A stretch of DNA of 64,000 nt from Microcella pacifica. Lineage in GTDB: Bacteria > Actinomycetota > Actinomycetes > Actinomycetales > Microbacteriaceae. Under the pieces are notes generated by a model. It saw only the letters and a program-made list of their open reading frames with translations, was not told where the DNA came from and did not search any database. Shown in pieces: positions 31,766 through 40,711 of the stretch. The first letter of the stretch is position 1. Every line of letters starts with the position of its first letter. The DNA lies in contig NZ_VIKT02000008.1 of NCBI RefSeq assembly GCF_009371975.2, forward strand, positions 56,965 to 120,964, written 5' to 3'. The translations under genes were made by a program, and so were the position numbers.

Positions 31766-33208
31766 TCAGCAGAGGCTGCCGTAGAGCACGCGGTCGCTCA
31801 GCACGGCCTTGCCGCCGAGCGCGTAGATCTCTCGCACGAACATGCCGGAGATCTCACGATAGTTGTCGAGGCTCAGGCAGCGCTGCGTGCTGAGGTAGAT
31901 CGGCGCGCCGAGAGCGGCGGCGAGCGGGCCTCCCGAGAGCGCGTCGGCGAAGCCCGTTCCCGTCGCGAGGAACGCGTAGTCGGGCGCGCTCTCGCGGAAG
32001 AAGGCCTGGTTCATGAGGAGCGCCGTCTCGTAGCGATCGTCGCCCCCGAAACGGTCGACGTCGGGGTCGCTCGGCAGAGCGCTCAGCGACGAGGCGATAC
32101 CGCTCGAGACGCTGCTCGCGCCGCCCGCGATCGCCACGTACTGCGGCGCGATATCCGTGAGGAAGGAGCGCGTCGCGACATCGAGCGAGGAGCGCTGGCC
32201 GTCGACGAGCACGACCGCGCCGCCGACGGAGCTGATCGCCGCACCCGCCGCGAGCGCGTCGGGGAAGTTGCGCCCGGTCGCGACGGCGACATTGTCGATC
32301 GCGCCCGGCCAGGCGTCGGCGACGATCGCCCGCGACGTGTCGTAGCGGTCGACGCCGGCGATACGGTCGACTTCAGCGTCGGGCAGGAGGCTGCGCACCG
32401 TGCTCACGACGCTCGAGCGGATCGCGGCGGTGCCGCCGACGATCACGACGCGGCCCGGATCGAGGCGGCGCAGCTCGGAGCGCACGATGCTCGGCACCGC
32501 GTCGGGGCGCGTGAGCAGCAGCACACCGCCGTTCGCGGCCGCAGCGGGGCCCGCCGAGAGGGCGTCGGCGTAGCCCAGCCCCGTGGCGAGATAGACGACA
32601 TCCGCTTCGCCGTCGTCCACGAAAGCCTGCGAGATGGCGACCGAGGTCTCGTAGCGGTCGGCGCCGGCGATGCGGCCGCCGGCGAGCTCGATGGGAGCAA
32701 CAGTGATGGTCGGGAATGCGTAGGCGAGATCCTCGCTCAACGTCACGGTGTCCGCCTCGAACCAGAACTCGCGGTCGTTCCAGTACTCCTTGCCCGGCGC
32801 GTCGTTCTCGATCGTCAGCACTTCGAGCCGGTAGCCGCCCGCGGGCAGCCCCACGACGCTGAAGTCGCCGTCGCCGTCGAAGGTGCTCACGGTGTCTTCG
32901 AGGAAGTACTGCCCCGAGTCCTCCCGCCAGAACCGCACGAGCGTGTTGCCGGTCGTCGCGGGCTGCGTCGCTCCGCCGCCCGAAGTGCTGATGAGGATGC
33001 GCCCGGTGACCTCTCCGGCAGCGGCGGCGGTGAGGCCCGGCGTCGGCGAGGGCACGCGGCCGCCCGCGCCCGGGTCTGCCGCGGGGGTGAGCCCGGCGGG
33101 CGGGGCCGGGTCGATCGTGCGCGCCTGAGCGGGCAGGGCGGCGAGGGGCACCAGGAGGGCCGCAGCGGCGACGGGAGCGAGCAGGCGAGCCAGGAGGGTG
33201 GAGGGCAC
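31766..33208 (-). CDS. Secreted protein with prealbumin-like domain and three CWB2 repeats
   Basis: This protein has 480 residues with a GTG start. A signal peptide ends near residue 29 (ALPAQA). A carboxypeptidase-regulatory-like fold covers about 65-150 (GDFSVVGLPAGGYRLEVLT). Three CWB2 repeats follow from about 180 to the end, each marked by RIAGADRYETSVAIS, GLGYADALSAGP and VVIVGGTAAI-type motifs. CWB2 repeats bind secondary cell-wall polymers non-covalently. The protein is probably a surface adhesin or scaffold. A TAGAGT hexamer at 33260-33265 may be its -10. Confidence 0.9.
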   Translation of the reverse strand: MPSTLLARLLAPVAAAALLVPLAALPAQARTIDPAPPAGLTPAADPGAGGRVPSPTPGLTAAAAGEVTGRILISTSGGGATQPATTGNTLVRFWREDSGQYFLEDTVSTFDGDGDFSVVGLPAGGYRLEVLTIENDAPGKEYWNDREFWFEADTVTLSEDLAYAFPTITVAPIELAGGRIAGADRYETSVAISQAFVDDGEADVVYLATGLGYADALSAGPAAAANGGVLLLTRPDAVPSIVRSELRRLDPGRVVIVGGTAAIRSSVVSTVRSLLPDAEVDRIAGVDRYDTSRAIVADAWPGAIDNVAVATGRNFPDALAAGAAISSVGGAVVLVDGQRSSLDVATRSFLTDIAPQYVAIAGGASSVSSGIASSLSALPSDPDVDRFGGDDRYETALLMNQAFFRESAPDYAFLATGTGFADALSGGPLAAALGAPIYLSTQRCLSLDNYREISGMFVREIYALGGKAVLSDRVLYGSLC

Positions 33209-33285
33209 GGCGGTCCGATCAGAGTTGACGAGCGACGTGCGCTCTCGAGCATTTCTCTGACTCTAGCGGCCATGAGTCATGCTCG

Positions 33286-33309
33286 GGTGTCCCACCTTCT
33301 GGGGACACC
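33286..33309 (-). terminator. Hairpin after galE
   Basis: GGTGTCCC and GGGACACC pair over eight bases around an 8-base loop, nine bases beyond the galE stop codon. No T-run follows. Confidence 0.55.
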
Positions 33310-33317
33310 GCACACTC

Positions 33318-34280
33318 CTAGGCGGATGCCCGCCGCGCCTCCCACGCCGAGTCGACCATCTCGGCGAGCGTGTGGCGCATCGCCCAGCCGAGGTCGCGCG
33401 CAGCGAGCTCGCCGCTCGCCACGATGCGCGGCGGGTCGCCGGGGCGCCGCTCGGCCAGCTCAGGTTCGACGGCGATGCCGGTGACGCTCGCCACGGCATC
33501 CATGATCTGGCGCACGGAGACGCCGTCCCCCGAGCCCAGGTTGTAGGCGGGCTCGAGCGGCTCGCCCGCCTCGAGGCGGCGGGCCGCGGCGACGTGGGCG
33601 AGCGCGAGGTCGGCCACGTGGAGGTAGTCGCGCACGCACGTGCCGTCCGGCGTCGGGTAGTCGGTGCCGTAGATGCGCGGCTGGCGCCCTTCGGCGAGCG
33701 CGTCGAACACGAGAGGAAAGAGGTTGTGCGGGCTGGTGTCGCGCACGGCCGGGTCGCCCGAGCCGACCACGTTGAAGTAGCGCAGGCTCGTGTGCCGCAG
33801 CCCTGCGGCGATCTCCTGGTCGCGCAGCAGCCACTCGCCGATGAGCTTCGACTCGCCGTAGGGACTCGTCGGGTTCTTCGCGGTGGTCTCGGTCACGAGG
33901 TCGACGTCGACAGCGCCGTATACGGCCGCCGAAGATGAGAACACGCACTGCTCCACACCGGCACGCTGCATGGACTCGAGCAGTGTGATCATGCCGGTCA
34001 CGTTCTGCTCATAGGTATGCAAGGGGCGCTGCACGCTCACGCCCGCGTACTTGAAGCCGGCCACGTGGATGACGCCCGTGACGTCGTGGTCGGTGAGCGC
34101 AGCAGCCACCGCCTCAGCATCGAGAAGGGATGCGCGCACGAAGGGCACACCCTCGGGAACGAAGGCGGCGTGCCCGCTCGAGAGATCGTCGAGCACGACG
34201 GGCGCGAGACCCGCGTCACGGAGGGCGCGGACGACGTGAGCACCGATGTAGCCGGCGCCGCCGGTGACAAGCCAGGTCAT
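33318..34280 (-). CDS. galE: UDP-glucose 4-epimerase
   Basis: This protein has 320 residues of the extended SDR family and interconverts UDP-glucose and UDP-galactose. The NAD loop is TGGAGYIG (6-13) and the catalytic pair is Tyr141 and Lys145 in SPYGESK. The family strand GTDYPTPDGTCVRDYLHV is present. TAGCGT seven bases before the ATG suggests a leaderless transcript. A second galE is at 50729. Confidence 0.95.
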   Translation of the reverse strand: MTWLVTGGAGYIGAHVVRALRDAGLAPVVLDDLSSGHAAFVPEGVPFVRASLLDAEAVAAALTDHDVTGVIHVAGFKYAGVSVQRPLHTYEQNVTGMITLLESMQRAGVEQCVFSSSAAVYGAVDVDLVTETTAKNPTSPYGESKLIGEWLLRDQEIAAGLRHTSLRYFNVVGSGDPAVRDTSPHNLFPLVFDALAEGRQPRIYGTDYPTPDGTCVRDYLHVADLALAHVAAARRLEAGEPLEPAYNLGSGDGVSVRQIMDAVASVTGIAVEPELAERRPGDPPRIVASGELAARDLGWAMRHTLAEMVDSAWEARRASA

Positions 34281-34287
34281 GGCGTCA

Positions 34288-34293
34288 ACGCTA
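34288..34293 (-). promoter_or_regulatory. Possible -10 for leaderless galE
   Basis: TAGCGT (minus strand) ends seven bases before the ATG at 34280. Confidence 0.45.
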
Positions 34294-34310
34294 GTGCTCG
34301 CGGTGCGGCC

Positions 34311-35399
34311 TCAGTCGTAGATGCTGCGCAGGTCGTCCAAGTGCACCCAGTAGGCGTTCGGGTCGTCGAGCTCGAGAGCCGCATCTTCGGTCACGTAGAC
34401 CCAGAGGCGCTCGCTCCACAGCACTCCGAGCCTCGTGCCCGCGTCGACGTCGCCGATGGGCCCCTCGCCGGGGCTCGCGAAGCGCCTCGTGTCGCGCACG
34501 GCCTCGAGCCCGAGTGCGGGGAACTCGGAAACCGCCTCGACCGGGCCGTAGAGGCTCTCGTGCACGGTGCGAGTGATCTCGGCGAGGGCCCAATTCGTCG
34601 TGCCGCCCTGCCCCATGATGGTGATCACGTAGGTGCCGTCGTCGGTCGAGACGATGGCCGCGTCGGTGTTCACGAGCCCATCGTCCACGGCGAGCAGACC
34701 CGGCTTGTCGACGACTGCGGCGTTCACCGGCACACCGGAGGGCGCCCGTTGCCGGTAGATCTGGGTGGCCATGAGGTCGAGCAGCAGGGAGCTCGATTCG
34801 GCGCTCAGCAGCTCTCCCGCGTGCAACCGCGCCAGCAGCAGGGCGAGGTCATCCGCGCTCGTGAGCTTGGCCGGGTTTGCGGCGTCGTCGCCATAGCCGT
34901 CGGGGTACGTGGTCGTCGGGTAGCCCTCTCGGGCGAACTGCGCACGCAGGCTCTGCTCGCCGAGCAGGTCGACGAGCTCCCAGTGGCAGTTGTTGTCTGA
35001 GATCACGATCATGGCGCGCAGGCAATCGTCGACACTCACCCCGGAGCGCACGGCGTCGTCGAGGGAGAGGGCGCCCCGGTCGACGCGATCGAGCGCCGCG
35101 TAGGCGGCGAACAGCTTGATGACACTGGCCGGCTCCCGAGGCTCTGCGCCACGGATGCTCAGCTGACGCTGCTCGCCCGTGAGTTCTCGCACCGCTACCG
35201 CGTAGTCGCCCGAGAGCGTGACGAGCCGCTCACGTACGGCAACCTCGAGCGGCGACCCTGGGTTCTCTTCCCCGCTCTGCGCCTGAACGTCCGACACCGG
35301 GGGCGGCGCGCCGCTAGCGCACGAGCCGAGAGCCAGCACGGCGGTCACGGTGAGCGCGAGGACGATGGGCGCGATGCCCGGTCGACGCGATGGCGGCAT
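34311..35399 (-). CDS. Class A beta-lactamase-like lipoprotein
   Basis: This protein has 362 residues. The lipobox LGSC with Cys27 makes it a lipoprotein outside the membrane. The serine-hydrolase fold carries SVIK (Ser92, Lys95), SDN (134-136) and KPG (232-234) where beta-lactamases have KTG. Homologues are mostly penicillin-recognising or peptidoglycan-related enzymes, not resistance factors. It follows the CWB2-linked paralogue by four bases and is clearly a duplicate of that protein's C-terminal half. The short SH3-like end (LWVYVTEDAALELDDPNAYW) is also shared. Confidence 0.85.
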   Translation of the reverse strand: MPPSRRPGIAPIVLALTVTAVLALGSCASGAPPPVSDVQAQSGEENPGSPLEVAVRERLVTLSGDYAVAVRELTGEQRQLSIRGAEPREPASVIKLFAAYAALDRVDRGALSLDDAVRSGVSVDDCLRAMIVISDNNCHWELVDLLGEQSLRAQFAREGYPTTTYPDGYGDDAANPAKLTSADDLALLLARLHAGELLSAESSSLLLDLMATQIYRQRAPSGVPVNAAVVDKPGLLAVDDGLVNTDAAIVSTDDGTYVITIMGQGGTTNWALAEITRTVHESLYGPVEAVSEFPALGLEAVRDTRRFASPGEGPIGDVDAGTRLGVLWSERLWVYVTEDAALELDDPNAYWVHLDDLRSIYD

Positions 35400-35403
35400 G
35401 CCT

Positions 35404-37419
35404 CTATCGTCGCGGATAGTCGTAGTAGTTGCGCAGCGATGAGGAGCGCACCCACACGTAGCTGCCGTTGTGCACCACCTGGTACCAGGTGCGCGCGCTC
35501 GCGTAGACCTCGATGCGGCGCCCGGAGGGGAGGGTTCCGAGCTGGTCGCTCGTGCTCGCGTAGCGGTAGTAGGGCGTGGATCCCGTCGTGACGGCGTTGA
35601 GGTCGCTGTACGACGCGCGGGTGCCGATCGGGCCGTTGAAGTGCTCGTAGGCGACGCGGCCGAGCTCGCGCACCCCCGCCACCGTGGCGCCCCCGCTGCC
35701 GAGGACGGCGATCGCGTAGGAGCCCGCCGGCGAGGTGACGATGCCCGCATCAGACTGGAACCAGCCCGCCGCCGACCAGGCCGAACCGGTCTTGTTGGCG
35801 ACGGGGGTGCCTGCCTCGACGCCCGCGGGCAGCTTGGAGCGCCACAGCTGCGTCTCGAGCATGGTGATGAACAGGTCGGTGCTCTCGGGGCTCAGCAGCT
35901 CGCCCCGGTCGAGGCGGCTCAGCAGGAGCGCGAGGTCGTCGGTCGTGGAGACCTTCGCGGGGTAGTAGACGCCGCTGCCGCTGTAGCCGTCGTAGACGGT
36001 ACGGCGGTAGCCGTCTGACCAGAACTGGTTGTTGAGGTTCTGCTTGCCGACGAGGTCGACGAGATCCCAGTGGCAGTAGTTGTCAGAGACGTGGATCATC
36101 GCGCGCAAGCAGTTCTGCACGCTCACCCCCGACCTCGTCGGAGTGCTCAGGGAGAGCAGGTCGCGGTCTACGCGGTCGAGCACGGCGTACGCGACAAAGA
36201 GCTTGATGACACTCACCGGCTCCTGCCGCCGGGTGCCGCTGATGCTCACCGACGTCTGCAGGCCCTCGACTTCGCGCACACTCACGGAGTAGGTGCCGGG
36301 CAGGGTGCGCAGTCGCTGTTCGAGGGCGGCCTTGAGCTCGGCGTTGCTCGTCGCCCGATCATCGGCCACGGTGGTGCACGCCTGGAGCGAGGCGACGCGT
36401 GACGACAGCACGGCAGTGCCGCCGAAGAGCGTGATGCGGGCGGCGTCGAGCCTGTCGAGCATCGCCTCGCGCGCCGCGCGGGGCAGGCAGGTGGGCCCTG
36501 ACAGGTAGAGAGGTGCGTTCTCGATACCGGCGAGCACCGCGCCCGAGAGCGCGTCGGCGTAGCCCGCGCCGGTGGCGACGAACGCGCGCTCGGCGGTCGG
36601 GAAGGCGTGCGCGTTGATGGCGACGGCGGTCGCGTAGCGGTCAGGCCCCGCGAGGCGCTGCACCGTGTCGACGGCGAGGCTGAGCTCGATGCCGCTCGAG
36701 ATGACGCTCGCGCCGCCGGCGATGTAGGCGGTCTGCACGCTGCGCGAGGCGATGAGCTGCCTCGTGGCCGAGTCGAGCGACGACGATGCTCCGTTGACGA
36801 GCAGCACGGGCACTCCTGCCGCCCCAGCGGCGGCCGCGGCGGCGAGCGCGTCTGGGTAGTTGCGGCCGGTCGCGAGGTACACCGTGTCGCTGGGCGGCGC
36901 GAAGGCCGTCACGAGCGCGCGGGAGGTCGCGTAGCGGTCGGCGCCCGCCACTCGGCGCACGTCGAGCCCGAGGCGCGTGACCTGCGTCGCGACCGACGAC
37001 GTCACGACCGCCGTGCCGCCGACGATGACGACCTCGGCGGGCGCAAGACGTGTGAGTTCGGCCGCGACGACGCTCGGCAGCGAGCGCGAGCCCGTGAGCA
37101 GCAGCGGCCCGCCGAGCGCGGCGGCGAGAGGCGCTGCCGAGAGCGCGTCGGGGTAGTCGACGCCGCTCGCGAGAAAGACGATGGGCACGCCGGGCTCGAA
37201 GGTCTCCTGCGAGACGGCCACAGCCGTGGCGTAGCGGTCGGCTCCGGCGAGTCGGTCAGCGCTGCTGGCCGCCGTCGGCGCGGCCTCCTGCGTCGCGACC
37301 GGCGTCGGTTCGGTTTCGGTCACGGCGACCGCTGCCGTGTCGAGCGATCCTCCCGCGAGCGCACCGCTGGTGAGCGCGCCGACGAGCAGCGCTACCCCTG
37401 CAATCTTCATAGCCCCCAT
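35404..37419 (-). CDS. CWB2 repeats fused to a class A beta-lactamase-like domain and SH3-like tail
   Basis: This protein has 671 residues. A signal peptide is at about 1-30. Three CWB2 repeats cover 55-350 (DRLAGADRYATAVAVS and others). A beta-lactamase-like domain covers 355-600 with SVIK (Ser403, Lys406), SDN (445-447) and an intact KTG (543-545). An SH3-like tail (IEVYASARTWYQVV, ending WVRSSSLRNYY) closes it. It is probably an enzyme held at the cell wall by CWB2 that acts on peptidoglycan peptides. The first ATG is favoured for its G-rich ribosome binding site, and ATG 37410 is an alternative. Confidence 0.9.
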   Translation of the reverse strand: MGAMKIAGVALLVGALTSGALAGGSLDTAAVAVTETEPTPVATQEAAPTAASSADRLAGADRYATAVAVSQETFEPGVPIVFLASGVDYPDALSAAPLAAALGGPLLLTGSRSLPSVVAAELTRLAPAEVVIVGGTAVVTSSVATQVTRLGLDVRRVAGADRYATSRALVTAFAPPSDTVYLATGRNYPDALAAAAAAGAAGVPVLLVNGASSSLDSATRQLIASRSVQTAYIAGGASVISSGIELSLAVDTVQRLAGPDRYATAVAINAHAFPTAERAFVATGAGYADALSGAVLAGIENAPLYLSGPTCLPRAAREAMLDRLDAARITLFGGTAVLSSRVASLQACTTVADDRATSNAELKAALEQRLRTLPGTYSVSVREVEGLQTSVSISGTRRQEPVSVIKLFVAYAVLDRVDRDLLSLSTPTRSGVSVQNCLRAMIHVSDNYCHWDLVDLVGKQNLNNQFWSDGYRRTVYDGYSGSGVYYPAKVSTTDDLALLLSRLDRGELLSPESTDLFITMLETQLWRSKLPAGVEAGTPVANKTGSAWSAAGWFQSDAGIVTSPAGSYAIAVLGSGGATVAGVRELGRVAYEHFNGPIGTRASYSDLNAVTTGSTPYYRYASTSDQLGTLPSGRRIEVYASARTWYQVVHNGSYVWVRSSSLRNYYDYPRR

Positions 37420-37487
37420 GACCGCTCACCCCCCGGTGCGTCGCCTTCAGAGTAACTGACGCGCGCGACGCGGTGCTGATCTCGCGG

Positions 37488-38672
37488 TCAGGCCCGGGGG
37501 TGCTGGCCGGTGGCGATTACGACGCGGCCCGTGCCCTGGATGCTCAGGGCCGCGTCGTCGCAGTACGCCGCCTGCCCGCGCTCGAGCACGAGCGACCCCT
37601 GCAGGGTGGCGCTGCCCTCGAGGCACAGCGCGATGGTCGGGCCCCGGGCATCCAGGGTCACGCCGCCTGCGGCGGCTCCCGAGTCGATGACGGTGAGGGC
37701 GAAATCGACGACGTCGGGCGTGAAGCGCCGCACGCCGGGGGCGACATCGACCGGGTCGATGCGGGGTTCCGGCACGGGTCGAGCGTCGAGCACGGCCATG
37801 AGCTCGGGCACGTCGACGTGCTTGGGGGTGAGGCCGCCCCGTAGCACGTTGTCGCTCGATGCCATGACCTCGATCGCGAGGCCGCGCTGGTAGGAGTGAA
37901 TGTTGCCGGTGGGCAGGTAGAGCGCCTCGCCCGGCCGCAGCACGACCGTGTGCATGAGGAGGGAGAGCAGGATGCCCGGGTCGCCCGGGTAGTGATGGGC
38001 CAGGCGCCGCACGGTCGCCCAGCTCTGCGTGTCGTCTGCGGTGCCGTCGAGGTGCGCGGCGGTGCGCGTGGCGGCCGCGACGAGCTCGGCGATGTGCTCG
38101 CCGCCGTCGATGATCCAGCGCACGATGTCGGGCAGGGCCGAGTCGCTCGAGAGCTTGTTCAGCACGGGGCCGAGGTCGGTGCGCTCCTCGAGCTCCTCGT
38201 CGTCGCCGTGGACGATCGCGATGTGGGCGCTGTGCAATTCTGCGCGAACCGCGTCGAGGCTGCGAAAGCCGGCGAGCGCGATGAAGGGGTCGCTGAGCGC
38301 GTAGATGAGCTCGGGCTTGTGCAGCTCGTCCTTGTAGTTGCGCGTCGGGTCGTCGAGGGCGATGCCCGCCTTGTTCTCTCGAGCGAAACCTGCGCGCGCC
38401 TGCGCGATCGTCGGGTGCGCCTGCAGGGAGAGCGGCTCGGCCGCGGCGAGCACCTTGAGCAGGAAGGAGAGCTTGTGGCCGCGGGCCTGCAGGTGCGCCG
38501 CGAGATCTGGCTCCTCGGCGCCCTCGACGATGCGCGCGGGCGCGCCGGGGTGGTCGCCGAGCCACAGCTCGGCCTCTGGCTCTCCGCTCGGGGTGGTGCC
38601 GAGCAGCTCGGCGATCGCGGTCGTCGACCCCCACGCGTAGGAGCGCGGAGTGTTCTCGATGCGCAGTAGCAC
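37488..38672 (-). CDS. manA: Mannose-6-phosphate isomerase, class I
   Basis: This protein has 394 residues. It converts fructose-6-phosphate to mannose-6-phosphate, the entry to GDP-mannose. Zinc ligands lie in LQAHPT, KPELIYAL and TGNIHSYQRG. The GTG at 38672 has GGGAGG seven bases before it, so the longer frame to 39011 is not used. It starts 165 bases from the divergent acyl-CoA dehydrogenase. Together with manB and gmd it forms the mannose branch of the surface sugars in this window. Confidence 0.95.
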   Translation of the reverse strand: MLLRIENTPRSYAWGSTTAIAELLGTTPSGEPEAELWLGDHPGAPARIVEGAEEPDLAAHLQARGHKLSFLLKVLAAAEPLSLQAHPTIAQARAGFARENKAGIALDDPTRNYKDELHKPELIYALSDPFIALAGFRSLDAVRAELHSAHIAIVHGDDEELEERTDLGPVLNKLSSDSALPDIVRWIIDGGEHIAELVAAATRTAAHLDGTADDTQSWATVRRLAHHYPGDPGILLSLLMHTVVLRPGEALYLPTGNIHSYQRGLAIEVMASSDNVLRGGLTPKHVDVPELMAVLDARPVPEPRIDPVDVAPGVRRFTPDVVDFALTVIDSGAAAGGVTLDARGPTIALCLEGSATLQGSLVLERGQAAYCDDAALSIQGTGRVVIATGQHPRA

Positions 38673-38825
38673 GATGCGGCCTCCCGGTTGTCGACTCCAC
38701 GCTAGCGAAGCCCGCGGCATCCGCTCGTGCGCCGGTTCGTGCGCACCCGACAAGCGGCAGGGGCGGGTGCGCACCGGCCGTGGAGCGCCTCGACAACAGC
38801 CGAGTATCCGCCCGGCCGCCGGGCG

Positions 38826-38831
38826 TAGCCT
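38826..38831 (+). promoter_or_regulatory. Possible -10 for leaderless acyl-CoA dehydrogenase
   Basis: TAGCCT ends six bases before the ATG at 38838. Confidence 0.45.
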
Positions 38832-38837
38832 CAGCCC

Positions 38838-40016
38838 ATGACCTTCCCCACGCTTGCCAGCGACTTCTACGGATTCGAAGCACTGCTCGCCGACCACGAG
38901 AGAGACGCCCTCGTGCGCCTGCGCACCTTCCTCGAGGCGGAGGTGAAGCCGCTCGTCAACGACTACTGGGAGCGCGCGGAGTTCCCTCGGCAGATTCTGC
39001 CCGGCCTGCACGAGCAGCAGGTGTTCGGCAACCTCTGGGAGGAGACGAAGGCGGGCGACTTCAGCGCCGTGTACGGCGGCTGGACGGCTCTCGAGATGGC
39101 GCGCGTCGACGCGAGCGTCGCCACCTACGTGGGCGTGCAGAACGGCCTCGCGATGGGCTCGATCGGTGTCGCCGGTTCACCCGAGCAGCGCGCGGAGTGG
39201 CTGCCGAAGCTCAAGACCGGTGACGTGGTGGGTGCGTTCGGTCTGACCGAGCCGCTCTCGGGCAGCGACTCGGCTCAGGGTCTGCGCACGACCGCTACGC
39301 GCGAGGGCGAGGAGTGGGTGCTCAACGGCTCCAAGCGGTGGATCGGCAACGCCACGTGGAGCGACATCACGATCATCTGGGCCAAGAGCACGGAGGACGG
39401 CCAGGTCAAGGGCTTCATCGTGCCGACGAACACGCCCGGCTACTCGGCGACAAAGATCGAGCGCAAGCAGTCGCTGCGCATCGTGCAGAATGCCGACATC
39501 GAGCTGACCGACGTGCGCGTGCCCGAGTCGCACCGCCTGCAGAACGCGAACTCGTTCCGCGACACGGCCGCCGTGCTGCGCCTCACCCGCGCCGAAGTCG
39601 CGTGGGCCTCCGTCGGCACGGCTATCGGCGCCTACGAGGCCGCCGTCGAGTACGCGACGACGCGCGAGCAGTTCGGCAAGCCCATCGCCCGCCACCAGCT
39701 CGTGCAAGACCTCCTGAGCCGCAGCCTCGCCAACATCACGGCGAGCATCGCGCTGTGCACGCGCGTGTCGCAGATGCTCGACGACGGCGTGCAGCGCGAC
39801 GAGCACGCCTCCCTCGCGAAGGCGTTCGCGACGACCGCGATGCGCGAGACGGTCGGCCTGTGCCGTGAGGCTCTCGGCGGCAACGGCATCGTGCTCGACT
39901 ACGACGTGGCTCGCTTCCACGCCGACGCTGAAGCGCTCTACAGCTACGAGGGAACGCGCGAGATGAACAGCCTCATCGTCGGCCGGGCGATAACCGGCAT
40001 GGGCGCCTTCGTCTAG
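38838..40016 (+). CDS. Acyl-CoA dehydrogenase (glutaryl-CoA dehydrogenase-like)
   Basis: This protein has 392 residues. It uses FAD to introduce a double bond into acyl-CoA. The FAD-contact motif is FGLTEPLSGSDS at about 135-146. The catalytic Glu371 lies in YSYEGTREMN and the arginine-rich YATTREQFGKPI is present. The N-terminal form and the YEGTREMN end are those of the glutaryl-CoA dehydrogenase group, which can also decarboxylate. It stands alone, with a palindrome downstream as terminator. The substrate cannot be settled from the sequence. Confidence 0.92.
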   Translation: MTFPTLASDFYGFEALLADHERDALVRLRTFLEAEVKPLVNDYWERAEFPRQILPGLHEQQVFGNLWEETKAGDFSAVYGGWTALEMARVDASVATYVGVQNGLAMGSIGVAGSPEQRAEWLPKLKTGDVVGAFGLTEPLSGSDSAQGLRTTATREGEEWVLNGSKRWIGNATWSDITIIWAKSTEDGQVKGFIVPTNTPGYSATKIERKQSLRIVQNADIELTDVRVPESHRLQNANSFRDTAAVLRLTRAEVAWASVGTAIGAYEAAVEYATTREQFGKPIARHQLVQDLLSRSLANITASIALCTRVSQMLDDGVQRDEHASLAKAFATTAMRETVGLCREALGGNGIVLDYDVARFHADAEALYSYEGTREMNSLIVGRAITGMGAFV

Positions 40017-40049
40017 GCCTCTGAGCAAGCGCCGTGTGAGCGCATCCGC

Positions 40050-40077
40050 TCGAGCGAGCGTGCGCACGCGCGCTCGA
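40050..40077 (+). terminator. Near-perfect 28-bp palindrome after the dehydrogenase gene
   Basis: The halves TCGAGCGAGCGTGC and GCACGCGCGCTCGA pair with one mismatch and no loop. A smaller GAGCG-catc-CGCTC stem lies just before it. No T-run follows. Confidence 0.5.
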
Positions 40078-40122
40078 CCGCAGCGATGCAGCCGGTTCTC
40101 GCGCCGCAACGCGCCCGCGTCA

Positions 40123-40128
40123 TAGAGT
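40123..40128 (+). promoter_or_regulatory. Possible -10 of the cupin and glycosyltransferase pair
   Basis: TAGAGT would start a message about 28 bases before the ATG at 40163. It overlaps a GTG (40127) that would otherwise be an earlier start, which argues for 40163. Confidence 0.4.
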
Positions 40129-40162
40129 GTTGCTCGACTGGCCCACCCGACTTGGAGCGCTC

Positions 40163-40705
40163 ATGAGCAACGACCCCTCACTCTCGTCTGGAATCCGCGA
40201 CGAGCAGACCGTGACCCCCGAAGGCAAACCCGTCGCGACGACGATCGACGGCGTCAAGGTGCGCTCGACACCCCACCACGTCGACCACCGCGGCACGGTC
40301 TTCGAGATGTTCGAGGGCGTCGGCGACTACTGGGATGAGCCCGTCGTCTACGCCTACCAGTTCTCGGTCCGCCCCCACCAGATGAAGGGCTGGGGCCTGC
40401 ACGAGCGCAAGGCCGACCGCTACACGATCATCTCCGGTGAGGTGCTGCTCTTCCTCTACGACGCCCGCGAAGACTCCCCGACGCACGGGGTCAGCATGAA
40501 GCTCGTGCTCTCCGACCGCGGTGTGCGGCAGGTGACGATGCCGCCGTACGTGTGGCACCTATCGGTCAACGTGGGCTCGGTCGACGCCCACCTCGTGAAC
40601 TTCCCCACCGAGGTCTACCACCACGAGTCGCCCGACCGGCTGCTCCTGCCGTGGGACAGCCCCGACATTCCGGTGGATGTCAGCTCGCACCTGCCGAAGT
40701 TCTGA
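40163..40705 (+). CDS. RmlC-like sugar nucleotide cupin epimerase
   Basis: This protein has 180 residues from the ATG at 40163, which has GGAG five bases upstream. The cupin core includes HVDHRGTVFEMFEG, the family's RPHQMKGWGLHERKADRYT and a late VWHLSVNVG. RmlC enzymes epimerise dTDP-4-keto-6-deoxyglucose on the way to rhamnose. No rmlA, rmlB or rmlD is in the window, so a related sugar could be the substrate. It precedes a glycosyltransferase by six bases. Confidence 0.82.
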   Translation: MSNDPSLSSGIRDEQTVTPEGKPVATTIDGVKVRSTPHHVDHRGTVFEMFEGVGDYWDEPVVYAYQFSVRPHQMKGWGLHERKADRYTIISGEVLLFLYDAREDSPTHGVSMKLVLSDRGVRQVTMPPYVWHLSVNVGSVDAHLVNFPTEVYHHESPDRLLLPWDSPDIPVDVSSHLPKF

Positions 40706-40711
40706 CTGCGG

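Noticed and set aside
34311..37419. Acquired antibiotic-resistance beta-lactamases
   Set aside because: The domains occur with CWB2 and SH3-like parts in a chromosomal wall locus and one lacks KTG. A wall-related role is more likely.
40127..40162. GTG at 40127 as start of the RmlC-like gene
   Set aside because: It overlaps a likely -10 hexamer and has no ribosome binding site, whereas the ATG at 40163 has GGAG at proper distance.
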